A program made the position numbers and the translations under genes. Below, piece after piece: positions 7,083-15,271 of a stretch of DNA of 64,000 nt (its first letter is position 1; each line of letters starts with the position of its first letter). Origin of the DNA: Bacteroidales bacterium (lineage in GTDB: Bacteria; Bacteroidota; Bacteroidia; Bacteroidales; Bacteroidaceae). The DNA is taken from assembly GCA_015060865.1 (NCBI GenBank), contig SUXS01000018.1, positions 1 to 64,000 on the forward strand, given 5' to 3'. Under the pieces are notes generated by a model, which was given only the letters and a program-made list of their open reading frames with translations, was not told the origin of the DNA and made no database searches.

Positions 7083-8423
7083 ATGAAAAAGCAAGCAACT
7101 TATGGTGATTACATAATCACTATCAATGATGACAACAGCGTAGCTGTGAGCTACCAAGGTGAAGAATGCGGCAATGCCAAGAAGGCTTTGCGTGAAGTGT
7201 CTGAAATGGTAAGTTTTAACTTTGATGCAGGGTGGAATACCCGACAACATGGTTCTAAATTGGTGGACTTTCTGAATAGTTCGATAAAGTCTGAGACACC
7301 GAAGACGTCAAAAGAAGCTAAAACTTCAAATGCTTCTTCAGACAATTGGCAAGATGAGTACGATGAAGTAATGGAGGCGTCAGATGAATTCTATGTAGTA
7401 CAAAAGAATAATAAAGGTGGTATTGCTGATAAAACAGGTAAGTTGCTTACTCCCTTGAAGTATGAAGACTTTGAGTTCTTGGATGATTACATCAAAGTAG
7501 CTTGCGATGAGCTTTGGGGACTTGTTGATAAGACTGGTAAGGAAGTTATCCCCTTAAAGTATGATGATGTGCTTATTGGTTTTGACAATGGTGCAGCAAT
7601 TGTTATGAAAGGTGATATGATGGGATTCTTTGGTAAGAATGGTAAAGAACTTATTCCTACTTGTCTTGACCGAATATGCACAAATGAAGGTGTGAACTAT
7701 CTTGCTTTACAAGATGAAAAATGGGGTGTTGTTAGCCTCGAAGGCAAGTGGCTTGTAAAACCGAAGTTTGATGATTATGAAAATATATCGCGGGGATATA
7801 TAAAGGTCTTCCTTGATGATAAAGTTGGTGTACTCAATCCTAAAGGCGAAGTGGTAGTACCTGTAAAGTTTGACCAATGTGGTGTGTTGGAATCTGAAAG
7901 AGGTGGCCTTGTCTTCACAGCCCATAAGAACGGGAAGATGTCTACGTTTCAAGATAAGGGGGACACAAAAGAAGAGACAACTGAAGAAGTTTGCAATAAT
8001 AGTGCAGATGAACTGTCTTTCAGCGAACAATTCGCTATCTTGGCCTACTACGTTGCCAATCTTGACAACGAGGTACAGAAAGATGAATTGCAAACAATTA
8101 TGATGCTTGCACAGAAGATTGATGGTTTGGATGGTCAAGTTGTAATGCAACGCCTTATGATGGAACGTTTGGGAACATCTGAATATGATATTGATGATGT
8201 AATGTTCAGTGTACGAGAAGAACATCGTGATTTGATGTTCAGGGGACTAGTTATGGTTGCGGCTTCTGACTTCCACATCACCAAGGAGAAAATGAATCTC
8301 CTGGATGTGCTTCCCAAAGCATGGGAGTTGGACGAGGACTGCTGTAGCGGATTCATCCAGAGTTGGATTATGAACTTGGTTCAAAAGAATCCTGACCGAG
8401 AGTTCATTATTGACGAGGATTAA
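7083..8423 (+). CDS. WG-repeat protein with C-terminal TerB-like domain
   Basis: The 446-residue protein has no signal peptide. Residues 1-68 form a small domain beginning MKKQATYGDYIITI. A Ser/Thr/Lys-rich linker follows (about 69-90), then WG-type repeats (about 100-290; for example WGLVDKTGKEVIPLKYDD and WGVVSLEGKWLVKPKFDD). The C-terminal 140 residues (from about 307, LSFSEQFAILAYYVANLD) are helical and acidic and resemble the TerB/DjlA tellurite-resistance fold. WG repeats usually act as scaffolds, and TerB-like domains are linked to membrane stress complexes. It is the last gene of the cluster and ends at a strong terminator. Confidence 0.75.
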   Translation: MKKQATYGDYIITINDDNSVAVSYQGEECGNAKKALREVSEMVSFNFDAGWNTRQHGSKLVDFLNSSIKSETPKTSKEAKTSNASSDNWQDEYDEVMEASDEFYVVQKNNKGGIADKTGKLLTPLKYEDFEFLDDYIKVACDELWGLVDKTGKEVIPLKYDDVLIGFDNGAAIVMKGDMMGFFGKNGKELIPTCLDRICTNEGVNYLALQDEKWGVVSLEGKWLVKPKFDDYENISRGYIKVFLDDKVGVLNPKGEVVVPVKFDQCGVLESERGGLVFTAHKNGKMSTFQDKGDTKEETTEEVCNNSADELSFSEQFAILAYYVANLDNEVQKDELQTIMMLAQKIDGLDGQVVMQRLMMERLGTSEYDIDDVMFSVREEHRDLMFRGLVMVAASDFHITKEKMNLLDVLPKAWELDEDCCSGFIQSWIMNLVQKNPDREFIIDED

Positions 8424-8455
8424 TCTTATGTGAGACACAAATAATAAATTTTCCA

Positions 8456-8500
8456 AAAAGAGATTCACCTCCTCAGCAGAGAAGGTGAATCTCTTTTCTT
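8456..8500 (+). terminator. Strong intrinsic terminator ending the cluster
   Basis: A perfect 15-bp stem (8456-8470 with 8483-8497, arm AAAAGAGATTCACCT) encloses a 12-nt loop and closes with a T-rich arm, 33 bp after the WG/TerB-like gene. Confidence 0.85.
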
Positions 8501-8553
8501 ATTACGGGGATGTTTGAAGTCTTGCTTGTTCTACTGAAGCTTGGCTGTGCGGT

Positions 8554-8879
8554 AGTGTCCCGTTTAGTGTGTCTGCGGCTATAAGTCCCAAGCCTGTAAG
8601 TTTTGGATATCGTTGCAAAGTTAGTTAATAAATTTAATTATCCTCATAAATTCCATTTATTCTCTTCTTCTATTCGGCTTTAGTCATTCATTCGGGGAAT
8701 AGCTGTGTGTCGCATGTAATGTTCGGCAATATCCGGTCATAAGCCTTGTGGTCCATTGCAACACTCCCCATTAAGGTCAGTACAGACTCTTCATTAGGCA
8801 TGGCAGTCCTCATACGCGTAACACGCCTGAAATCCCGATTCAACCGCTCTATCCAATTGGTCGTATAGATCATCGACTG
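8554..8879 (-). mobile_element. IS256-family insertion sequence remnant
   Basis: This is the right-hand part of an insertion sequence. It contains the last ~60 codons of a transposase (8688-8873) and, beyond them, a candidate IS end with GTGTCCCGTTTAGTG. The coding part breaks off at about 8876-8880, where unrelated sequence and direct repeat 1 begin. The left boundary is approximate. Confidence 0.6.
8688..8873 (-). pseudogene. IS256/Mutator-family transposase, C-terminal fragment
   Basis: The 61 codons encode IYTTNWIERLNRDFRRV, then TRMRTAMPNEES and VLTLMGSVAMDHK, a signature of the C-terminus of IS256-type DDE transposases (normally about 400 residues). The N-terminal 85 percent, with the first catalytic residues, is absent. 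The native stop appears to be kept. It sits between the terminator of the accessory cluster and the repeat-flanked ATPase cassette, which marks this junction as recombinogenic. Confidence 0.85.
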
Positions 8880-8893
8880 TATTCAAGGAAATT

Positions 8894-8992
8894 TATGGGA
8901 AGTTCGCACATACGTTTGGTAATCATGCTCATAGCTACGAGGCGATAGCGTTGTGTCGTGTGGGGATATTTAGAATCGTAAGGTTAACTCAA
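8894..8992. repeat. Direct repeat 1 flanking the ATPase gene
   Basis: This 99-bp segment matches 10493-10590 at about 90 percent, including the identical stretch GGTAATCATGCTCATAGCTA and a shared end GAATCGTAAGGTTAACTCAA. It begins about 15 bp from the transposase breakpoint. No gene is evident in it. Confidence 0.85.
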
Positions 8993-9036
8993 CAAAAGGA
9001 ATCTATATTTTGTCTATGCCCGACAAAAAAGAGCAA

Positions 9037-9064
9037 AAACATGTCTTCCATATCCGACATGTTT
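9037..9064. promoter_or_regulatory. Inverted repeat before the ATPase promoter
   Basis: AAACATGTC (9037-9045) and GACATGTTT (9056-9064) pair perfectly over a 10-nt loop and are followed by a T-run. This could be a plus-strand terminator for read-through or an operator just upstream of the -7 box at 9075. Confidence 0.5.
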
Positions 9065-9074
9065 GTTTTTTTAT

Positions 9075-9082
9075 TATCTTTG
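9075..9082 (+). promoter_or_regulatory. -7 box of the ATPase gene
   Basis: TATCTTTG, 30 bp before the ATG at 9112, matches TAnnTTTG. A TTTG lies too close (9062-9065) to be a normal -33 element. Confidence 0.45.
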
Positions 9083-9111
9083 TTGCGTCAATATTAAACT
9101 CTTTATAGGAT

Positions 9112-10371
9112 ATGGATAAGAATGTAATTAAAGGAATCATCCTTGCGCAACAAGAAAGGATTGCAAGCGTGGAACTCATAGAGAGAAACTACGATATAGA
9201 GGATGGGCTCAACTACGTCTTTGTGGGGCTTCGTAGAGCAGGAAAGACGTATCTCCTCTATCAATATATCCAATCGTTGCTCGCAAGGGGGATGAAGAAG
9301 GAGGAAATCCTCTTTGTTAACTTTGAGGACGAACGCATCAATGACATATCGAAAGAGGAGTTGCACTTGATTATTGACGCTTATCGCGAGATGTATGAAT
9401 ATGAACCTATCATTTTCCTTGACGAAATACAAAACGTCAAGGGATGGGAGCATTTTGTGCGTAGATTAGCCGATGAGAAACGACGCGTATTTGTGACTGG
9501 AAGTAATGCGCATATGTTGAGCCGTGAGATTGCGACCACGCTGGGCGGCCGCTTCATGATAAAAGAGGTATATCCGTTCTCATTTGGCGAATATCTGGAC
9601 TACAGAAAGGTGGAGCTTGGTCGTAACTGGAAACTGAGTCCTCAACGTGCCGATGTGGTGAGGTTGTTTGAAAACTACTTCTATTGGGGTGGCATAGCCG
9701 AGTGCTTTGACGTGAATGATAAGCGCAGTTGGCTCACTTCGCTATATCAAAAGGTTTTGTACTCTGATATCGTGGTGCGCAATGGCATACGCAACGAACA
9801 GGGGCTAAATCTCTTGGTGAAGAAATTAGCCGATAGCGTATTGCAACCTACCTCCATAAAGCGATTGTGTGATATACTGAAAAGCATAGGGCAGAAGGTA
9901 ACGAGAGAGACTACAGGCACCTACCTCGAATATCTGCACGATGCTTATCTGACCTTTTCTATTGCTAACTTCAGTGACACGATACCCGAGCGTGAAAGTA
10001 CAAAGAAGATGTATTTCTACGACAATGGATTGCTGAATATTTTCTTGTATCAGCCCGAGACAAAGTTGTTGGAAAATATGGTTGCCGTAGAACTATACAA
10101 GAGATACGGAGAAAAGGTATTCTACTATCGGCGTAACGTAGAGGTTGACTTTGTTGTTCCTGAACATCGTGTGGCGATACAGGTATGCTACAATATGAAT
10201 GATGCCACAACAAGAGATAGAGAGATCAATGCGTTGGTGGCATTGAACAAATATCTGCCTTGCGATACTTTGATTGTGATAACAAAGGATACTCGTGAGA
10301 CATTGCATATAGGGGATATAACTGTCGAGGTAATCCCTATATGGGAATATCTGCTGGGAGATGTCAGATAA
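9112..10371 (+). CDS. AAA ATPase with DUF4143-type C-terminal region
   Basis: The 419-residue protein has an early P-loop VGLRRAGKTYL (about residues 37-47), Walker B PIIFLDEIQ (about 101-109), and a VFVTGSNAHMLSRE sensor segment followed by PFSFGEYLDYR. The C-terminal part has the nuclease-like pattern KRYGEKVFYYRR, then VDFVV, then AIQVCYN, as in DUF4143-containing ATPases, where the E/D-Q-x-x core resembles PD-(D/E)XK folds. It is full length, unlike the relative at 119-595. Such genes are abundant and mobile in Bacteroidetes, and their cellular role is unsettled. It is a single-gene unit bracketed by ~98-bp direct repeats. Confidence 0.85.
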   Translation: MDKNVIKGIILAQQERIASVELIERNYDIEDGLNYVFVGLRRAGKTYLLYQYIQSLLARGMKKEEILFVNFEDERINDISKEELHLIIDAYREMYEYEPIIFLDEIQNVKGWEHFVRRLADEKRRVFVTGSNAHMLSREIATTLGGRFMIKEVYPFSFGEYLDYRKVELGRNWKLSPQRADVVRLFENYFYWGGIAECFDVNDKRSWLTSLYQKVLYSDIVVRNGIRNEQGLNLLVKKLADSVLQPTSIKRLCDILKSIGQKVTRETTGTYLEYLHDAYLTFSIANFSDTIPERESTKKMYFYDNGLLNIFLYQPETKLLENMVAVELYKRYGEKVFYYRRNVEVDFVVPEHRVAIQVCYNMNDATTRDREINALVALNKYLPCDTLIVITKDTRETLHIGDITVEVIPIWEYLLGDVR

Positions 10372-10492
10372 AGAAATGGTTTGGAATAAGTATCACTCCG
10401 ATACGGAGTATTGGCTGGCTCCCAACTTAAGTTTTGGTGTATCATTCTAAGAATTTAATTGGCAACCCGAGTACACATTTCACGAAAGATTC

Positions 10493-10590
10493 ATGGATAG
10501 TTCGACATACGTTCGGTAATCATGCTCATAGCTACGAAACGATAGCGTTGTGGCGTGTGGGGGATATTTAGAATCGTAAGGTTAACTCAA
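10493..10590. repeat. Direct repeat 2 flanking the ATPase gene
   Basis: Second copy of the 8894-8992 repeat, in the same orientation, about 120 bp after the ATPase stop. A small hairpin, ACCAT-N8-ATGGT, lies just beyond it at about 10639-10656. Apart from the repeat, this hairpin and the next promoter, I see nothing in 10372-10702. Confidence 0.85.
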
Positions 10591-10662
10591 TAAGTCTATG
10601 AATCTCTTATTGCGATTGAATAAGCTTAAACAATAACTACCATCGTTTTTCTATGGTACGAC

Positions 10663-10694
10663 ATTGCTTGTGTCAAATAGTTCTACTACCTTTG
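10663..10694 (+). promoter_or_regulatory. Promoter of the GNAT gene
   Basis: A -7 box TACCTTTG (10687-10694) and -33-like ATTG (10663-10666) are 20 bp apart. The start codon at 10703 is only 8 bp past the -7 box, so the transcript would be almost leaderless. Confidence 0.5.
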
Positions 10695-10702
10695 TATCCA
10701 TT

Positions 10703-11254
10703 ATGATACACTTCCACACCCTACGCAGCACCGACGACCAGCATTGGAGCAGTTTCGTCGACACATACACCTCATCGTTTCCCCTCGATGAGCAACGCCC
10801 TACGGACAACATTGCCCAGCTCCTGACCTCAGAGGAACGATTCACCGCAATGGTACTCCTCGACAAAAACAACAGCTTTGTAGGCATTCTTACCACATGG
10901 ACGTTCGACACCTTTATTTATATAGAACATTTTGCCTTGCACCCCGCATTACGATCACAAGGCTACGGGAGCATCGCACTGCAGACATTCATCCAACACA
11001 ATACGCTCCCCATCATCTTGGAGGTGGAACCACCCACCAATACACTCACCCAACGCCGCGTAAGCTTCTATGAACGGTGTGGGCTAAGGCTATACGATTA
11101 CCCCTATATACAGCCACCCTACACCCCCGAGTTCTCGGAAGTCCCCCTGCGCCTCATGGGCACTTTGCCACAGGAAACACCCCTGACAACTGTTGCCGAG
11201 CTGCTGCATAGAGAGGTATACGGAGTATCTCTCCCGAGCTTGCCAGCGCAATAA
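10703..11254 (+). CDS. GNAT-family N-acetyltransferase
   Basis: The 183-residue protein has the acetyl-CoA-binding motif A of GNAT enzymes: hydrophobic strand YIEHFALHPALRSQGYGSIAL, whose R-S-Q-G-Y-G core fits Q/RxxGxG/A. A later FYERCGL segment is the usual motif B. The substrate is unknown. I start at MIHFHTLR (10703), because the frame upstream overlaps the -7 box. It converges on the gene remnant at 11298-11789, and no clear terminator is visible between them. Confidence 0.8.
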   Translation: MIHFHTLRSTDDQHWSSFVDTYTSSFPLDEQRPTDNIAQLLTSEERFTAMVLLDKNNSFVGILTTWTFDTFIYIEHFALHPALRSQGYGSIALQTFIQHNTLPIILEVEPPTNTLTQRRVSFYERCGLRLYDYPYIQPPYTPEFSEVPLRLMGTLPQETPLTTVAELLHREVYGVSLPSLPAQ

Positions 11255-11297
11255 GCATTACAGCTTGCACGGCACGATAAATTGAGAAATAATAATA

Positions 11298-11789
11298 TCA
11301 GAAGTCGTAGTAGAACCAATAAGTGTCGCCAAACTTGCGCTTAGCCAGATTCTTGGCTACGATGCTATTGCCAACATGCTCTTGCTCCAAAGCACGGAAC
11401 TCGGCAAAACGACTAACAACGGCACTATCGGGCGTAAACGCTACAGGGGTGCTCGGATGAAGGTCGTTGTACAAGACGAGTGCCTCCTGATAATGGGTAG
11501 GCAATGCGCTGCCTACAGCGTTCTTCACGGCGGATTCTGCCACGAAGGTTGGCAGATTCTTTTCGAACAGTAATGCAGCCAGATAGATGTCGCGATAGAT
11601 GGCCGAATCGTTCTTGGCATACATACGATGACAAAATGCCATTCCAGACTCTCCGCCAAAAGGTTCGTTGCCCAAGCGAGTGTAATACTCTGAGGCACCA
11701 TAGCTTGTTGTCTGCTGTGAATTATAGGAAAACAAGGACAGCCTTAGCACATCGATTGCCCTTGGAACTTGTTTTCTCTCGCTTGGCAC
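11298..11789 (-). pseudogene. C-terminal remnant, possibly of a DUF6057-type membrane protein
   Basis: The frame opens only from a GTG and encodes 163 residues without a signal peptide. Segments such as YYTRLGNEPFGG, LAALLFEKNLPTF and LPTHYQEALVLYNDL resemble the C-terminal part of Bacteroidetes DUF6057 proteins, which normally carry a long membrane N-terminus. Nothing upstream restores that half, and an ATG-started frame at the same place ends after 25 codons. I read it as a decayed gene at the tail of the polysaccharide operon. The family assignment is tentative. Confidence 0.45.
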
Positions 11790-11838
11790 TAATTTTCATG
11801 CCAAATACCCAATTTTTATAATCTTTTGTCAAGTCTCG

Positions 11839-11991
11839 TTATTCTATCATAGATTCCTCATTGTCTTTGCGCATACGGAGCAATGCTTTTTGACGTATAA
11901 TCTCCTCTTCCAGTAAGAGGAGTGCACTGGCATTTAGACCACAAGGATTATATAAAAATTCATGCCCAAGATCGTATATACTCCTTGGCAT
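11839..11991 (-). CDS. Small hypothetical protein (50 aa) at the operon end
   Basis: An open frame starts 21 bp after the stop of the ATP-grasp gene, in the same direction. It encodes MPRSIYDLGHEFLYNP and continues to an acidic/basic helical tail rich in Leu, Glu and Arg. The spacing is typical of the operon. It could be a genuine small gene or debris from a lost glycosyltransferase. No family is recognised. Confidence 0.35.
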   Translation of the reverse strand: MPRSIYDLGHEFLYNPCGLNASALLLLEEEIIRQKALLRMRKDNEESMIE

Positions 11992-12012
11992 GATTAAGAA
12001 ATCGTCATTGCA

Positions 12013-12975
12013 TCAGATACTAAGTTCTGATAATATCTTCTCGGTCGGAACCGTCTTCACATTGGTAATATTGACCTTGCTGCCCAAGTAGTCATAATAT
12101 TCATTTGTAAAATAACTATACCCCGTGGAGAAGGTCAGCTCCCCAAATATGGGCTTACCATTGATGTCATAGAAGTCAACACGCACTTCGGGGAATCCCA
12201 CAGATAGTCTCTTTGCAGCTTCGACCATTTTGTCAAAAGAGCCAGGCTTCGCAATACAATCTCCACCAAAATGCGGTGACGTCCTCTTCAATGTTTTATC
12301 CGAAATGTTATTCCACTGCAAATCAAAGACTGACAATTTGTAGTCTTCACCCTTTCTTCCGTATACCACCAACACCGATTCGGGGACTCCATCGAAACAC
12401 CAGATTTTATAATCCACCAATGACTCGTCTGGAGAGGCTGTATTAACCAGCAATTTTTCAGCTATCACACACGGTTCTATACGCATATAGTGAAGCTGAG
12501 CATTGGTAAGTCCGTACACAAAGTGAAGCCAACGGTTCAACTTCTTATTCGCTTCACCCACATTCAGTTGGCACTTATCCTTTACAATAATCACTTGTCC
12601 GCTCGAGTTAGAAGTTTTCAGCACAAAAGACTCAGGCAGAGACGCATAATCAATATCCTCAACTCGCGACCAACAGCCATAAAGTTGGTTGAGCATATCA
12701 CCACAACCCCGCTCCTCAACGTATCTACGCACATTGTATTTATCAGCGCACAAGCTCCAGAGAGAAGTGTCGGTATTGAACAACATCCAATAAATCTTCT
12801 CAATCAGATTCTTAGGAGAAGACCAATCAATATTCTTTCCCATCACACGACGATAGTCACTATTGGCCAAAGCCATCGGATTGCGTTTGAACCGATAGGC
12901 GCAATATTTATTGAAACATCTACGGATCAAGAAACTCTTCTTAGCCTTTTCCCTTATTGCATTCTTTATACTCAT
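12013..12975 (-). CDS. TupA-like ATP-grasp protein of the polysaccharide locus
   Basis: The 320-residue cytoplasmic protein opens with a basic helix, then has the block KNLIEKIYWMLFN, the strands SFVLKTSNSSGQVIIV and VIAEKLLV, and VRVDFYDINGKPIFGELTF, the order of the TupA-like ATP-grasp family. ATP-grasp enzymes join a carboxylate to an amine or similar group, and in capsule and O-antigen loci this family is thought to modify the glycan. It is the last well-formed enzyme of the operon, 10 bp after the GT4 gene. The substrate is not predictable. Confidence 0.8.
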   Translation of the reverse strand: MSIKNAIREKAKKSFLIRRCFNKYCAYRFKRNPMALANSDYRRVMGKNIDWSSPKNLIEKIYWMLFNTDTSLWSLCADKYNVRRYVEERGCGDMLNQLYGCWSRVEDIDYASLPESFVLKTSNSSGQVIIVKDKCQLNVGEANKKLNRWLHFVYGLTNAQLHYMRIEPCVIAEKLLVNTASPDESLVDYKIWCFDGVPESVLVVYGRKGEDYKLSVFDLQWNNISDKTLKRTSPHFGGDCIAKPGSFDKMVEAAKRLSVGFPEVRVDFYDINGKPIFGELTFSTGYSYFTNEYYDYLGSKVNITNVKTVPTEKILSELSI

Positions 12976-12985
12976 AACCTAATCT

Positions 12986-14026
12986 TCATTTACATTCTAC
13001 CATCTGCTGCAGCAAGGTTGTCCAACTCCCCTTAACGGCAGTAGAAAAATATTTGCGTGAAGCATTGATGGCAGCTTTCGACAATCCCGCACACAATGCA
13101 TTATCTTCCGCAATACGCACAATACTCTTCGCCATAGCCTCAACGCTACCTGCCTCGACAAGCAAGCCATTGTCTCCATCTGCTATGACATATGGAATAC
13201 CACCCACATTCGTAGACACGACGGGCAGGCCAAGCGCCATAGCCTCGATTACGCTGACAGGCGTGTTATCTGCATTAGTCGTATTGATAAATATATTACA
13301 CCCGACCGAACGGGCTATCCACTCGTTCTTGGTGAGTTTTCCCGTAAACTCCACAGCCCCGGATAGGCCCATCGATTCGGCCAACTGTTGCGTTTGACTG
13401 AAACATTCTTCTCCCCCGACACTACCGCCAATCATCAACAAAGAGGCTGTAGGATAGGTCTTCCGTACCTCAGACAGCACCTTTATTGCCATCTGCGGAT
13501 TATAGACCTCTGAGAACGAGCGTACCCACAACAATTTGGGAACACCAATACAAGCCCTCTGCTGTGGTTGGTAGTTATCCTCGTCAATAAAATTGGGAAT
13601 GACTACAGTATTATGATACCCTCTTTTGTAAAATTCATCATACAAATAGCCCGAAGGCGCCACATTGACAACACTTTGCATGAAAAGTTTACGCGAAATA
13701 GCCGCTGAACGATCCAGACGATTGGGAAGCTTACCACCATGAAGAATGGGGATGTACTTAATTCCATACAATGACGACAACCGCCCAATCATTACCGCAT
13801 ACCAAAAGTTCAGCGTGCTGTAGGTGTCTATCAAGATAACATCTGTCCCTCTCCGTTCCTTGAAGAAGAACACCAGCATATCCAAGAGGCGCATCAGCTT
13901 GTTCTTCTTGTCAGAAGAAGTATACACATCCATCTGGTTGCTCTGCAATAAACGGCTCAGACTCTCCAGCACAGTTGGACTATAGCCATGCTTCGACAGC
14001 TTATTTCCGAAATACAATATCTTCAT
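12986..14026 (-). CDS. Glycosyltransferase family 4
   Basis: The 346-residue enzyme has the GT-B layout: an N-terminal acceptor domain (VILIDTYSTLNFWYAV) and a C-terminal donor domain with LLWVRSFSEVYNPQMAI, then PVSVIEAMALGLPVVSTN and GGIPYVIADGDNGLLVE, the EX7E-like retaining GT4 signature. It should add one sugar from a nucleotide-sugar donor to the lipid-linked repeat unit at the inner membrane. It sits 18 bp from the flippase gene in the same operon. Donor and linkage cannot be read from sequence. Confidence 0.85.
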   Translation of the reverse strand: MKILYFGNKLSKHGYSPTVLESLSRLLQSNQMDVYTSSDKKNKLMRLLDMLVFFFKERRGTDVILIDTYSTLNFWYAVMIGRLSSLYGIKYIPILHGGKLPNRLDRSAAISRKLFMQSVVNVAPSGYLYDEFYKRGYHNTVVIPNFIDEDNYQPQQRACIGVPKLLWVRSFSEVYNPQMAIKVLSEVRKTYPTASLLMIGGSVGGEECFSQTQQLAESMGLSGAVEFTGKLTKNEWIARSVGCNIFINTTNADNTPVSVIEAMALGLPVVSTNVGGIPYVIADGDNGLLVEAGSVEAMAKSIVRIAEDNALCAGLSKAAINASRKYFSTAVKGSWTTLLQQMVECK

Positions 14027-14044
14027 ATCCTACATTTAAGTATA

Positions 14045-15265
14045 TCAAGTGTTACTACTCACGTGCTTGTGATAATAATAGAACAATGCAGCGCAATACA
14101 CACACGAACTGACCACATTGGTCACCAGCGCACCCTCAATATTCCAAAGCCACACCAGAACCACAAACCCCAATATCTTGAAGACTCCACAAGCATAACT
14201 GCTGTTGCGGATAGAACGCCCTTCGCCATGCGAGCCAAGGAAGCGGTTGACCATATCTCCCAAACCGTGAACAGAAAATCCCACAGCCATCCATGAAGCA
14301 TAAATGCCAACTACAGCATAGGGCTCAGGATACAACCAGTTTACAACCATGCGGATAAACACGATAAAGCAAATGCAAGAGGCTACCGTAATAAGCAGCG
14401 TGGCCTTAAACACCTTGGATGGGATACGTGGCTCACTGACAAAACGCTTAAAATAAGCCGTACCAATAATACCCGGAAGATACGAGAGCGGGGTAGTGAG
14501 CGTCAGAGCCAATGTATAAAAACCTACATTCACATTATCGTCATTAAAGATGCCCAACGTCACACCGGCCAGATAATTGGTAGCCACCATCGCCAAAGAG
14601 CCATAATAAAGATGTATACCATACGAGCGGTTCTCGGAACGCAAATCTGCGAACACGGGCCTCAGATTGCGGAATGTAGGCCGAGTCGACACGACCACCA
14701 TAATAAGAACAATACAATAGACTCCCCATTGCAACAAAGTCATCAACACCGACGTTGCCCCCCAATGAGAATACACGACATAAGCTATAGGCACATACAA
14801 CAACGCAGGAAGCACTCGTGTGATAGCCAACCTACCGATATGATTATCACCCTGAGCCGTCGTGTTGATATAGTTGGTCAGCAGAGGATAGAAGCACACG
14901 GGCAATGACACGAAAAACAGATGACGCACCGTAAGATTATGGTGACACAATCCGGTCACCCAGGTACCCATCACCAACAAAGCTGCACAAGACAGCAGTA
15001 TCAGCACCATTGCTCCACGTATACGACGACTACGCGCCTCCTCCTTGGAGAGAGCCAGCAAACGACAGCCACTCAGGAAATAGCCAAACAAGAGCAGTGA
15101 TGCCAGCAACGTTATCAAATTCTGCACATACCGCACATCGCCATAGTCTGATTCTGACAGGAAATGGGTATTGACTATAGATGTGGCAAAGCCTAACAAC
15201 GACCCCAAAAGCGTCGAGGCATAGAGATAGATGACTTGAATATTATGTTTCGACAAATGCTTCAT
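14045..15265 (-). CDS. Wzx-type oligosaccharide flippase
   Basis: The 406-residue protein is almost entirely hydrophobic with about 12 membrane helices and begins MKHLSKHNIQVIYLYASTLL. The first helices and the FLSESDYGDVRYVQN segment match MATE-like/PST polysaccharide transporters. It should flip the undecaprenyl-linked repeat unit to the periplasmic face for the polymerase. It is encoded 6 bp downstream of the GT2 gene, which supports a single transcript. Confidence 0.85.
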   Translation of the reverse strand: MKHLSKHNIQVIYLYASTLLGSLLGFATSIVNTHFLSESDYGDVRYVQNLITLLASLLLFGYFLSGCRLLALSKEEARSRRIRGAMVLILLSCAALLVMGTWVTGLCHHNLTVRHLFFVSLPVCFYPLLTNYINTTAQGDNHIGRLAITRVLPALLYVPIAYVVYSHWGATSVLMTLLQWGVYCIVLIMVVVSTRPTFRNLRPVFADLRSENRSYGIHLYYGSLAMVATNYLAGVTLGIFNDDNVNVGFYTLALTLTTPLSYLPGIIGTAYFKRFVSEPRIPSKVFKATLLITVASCICFIVFIRMVVNWLYPEPYAVVGIYASWMAVGFSVHGLGDMVNRFLGSHGEGRSIRNSSYACGVFKILGFVVLVWLWNIEGALVTNVVSSCVYCAALFYYYHKHVSSNT

Positions 15266-15271
15266 GCCAAT

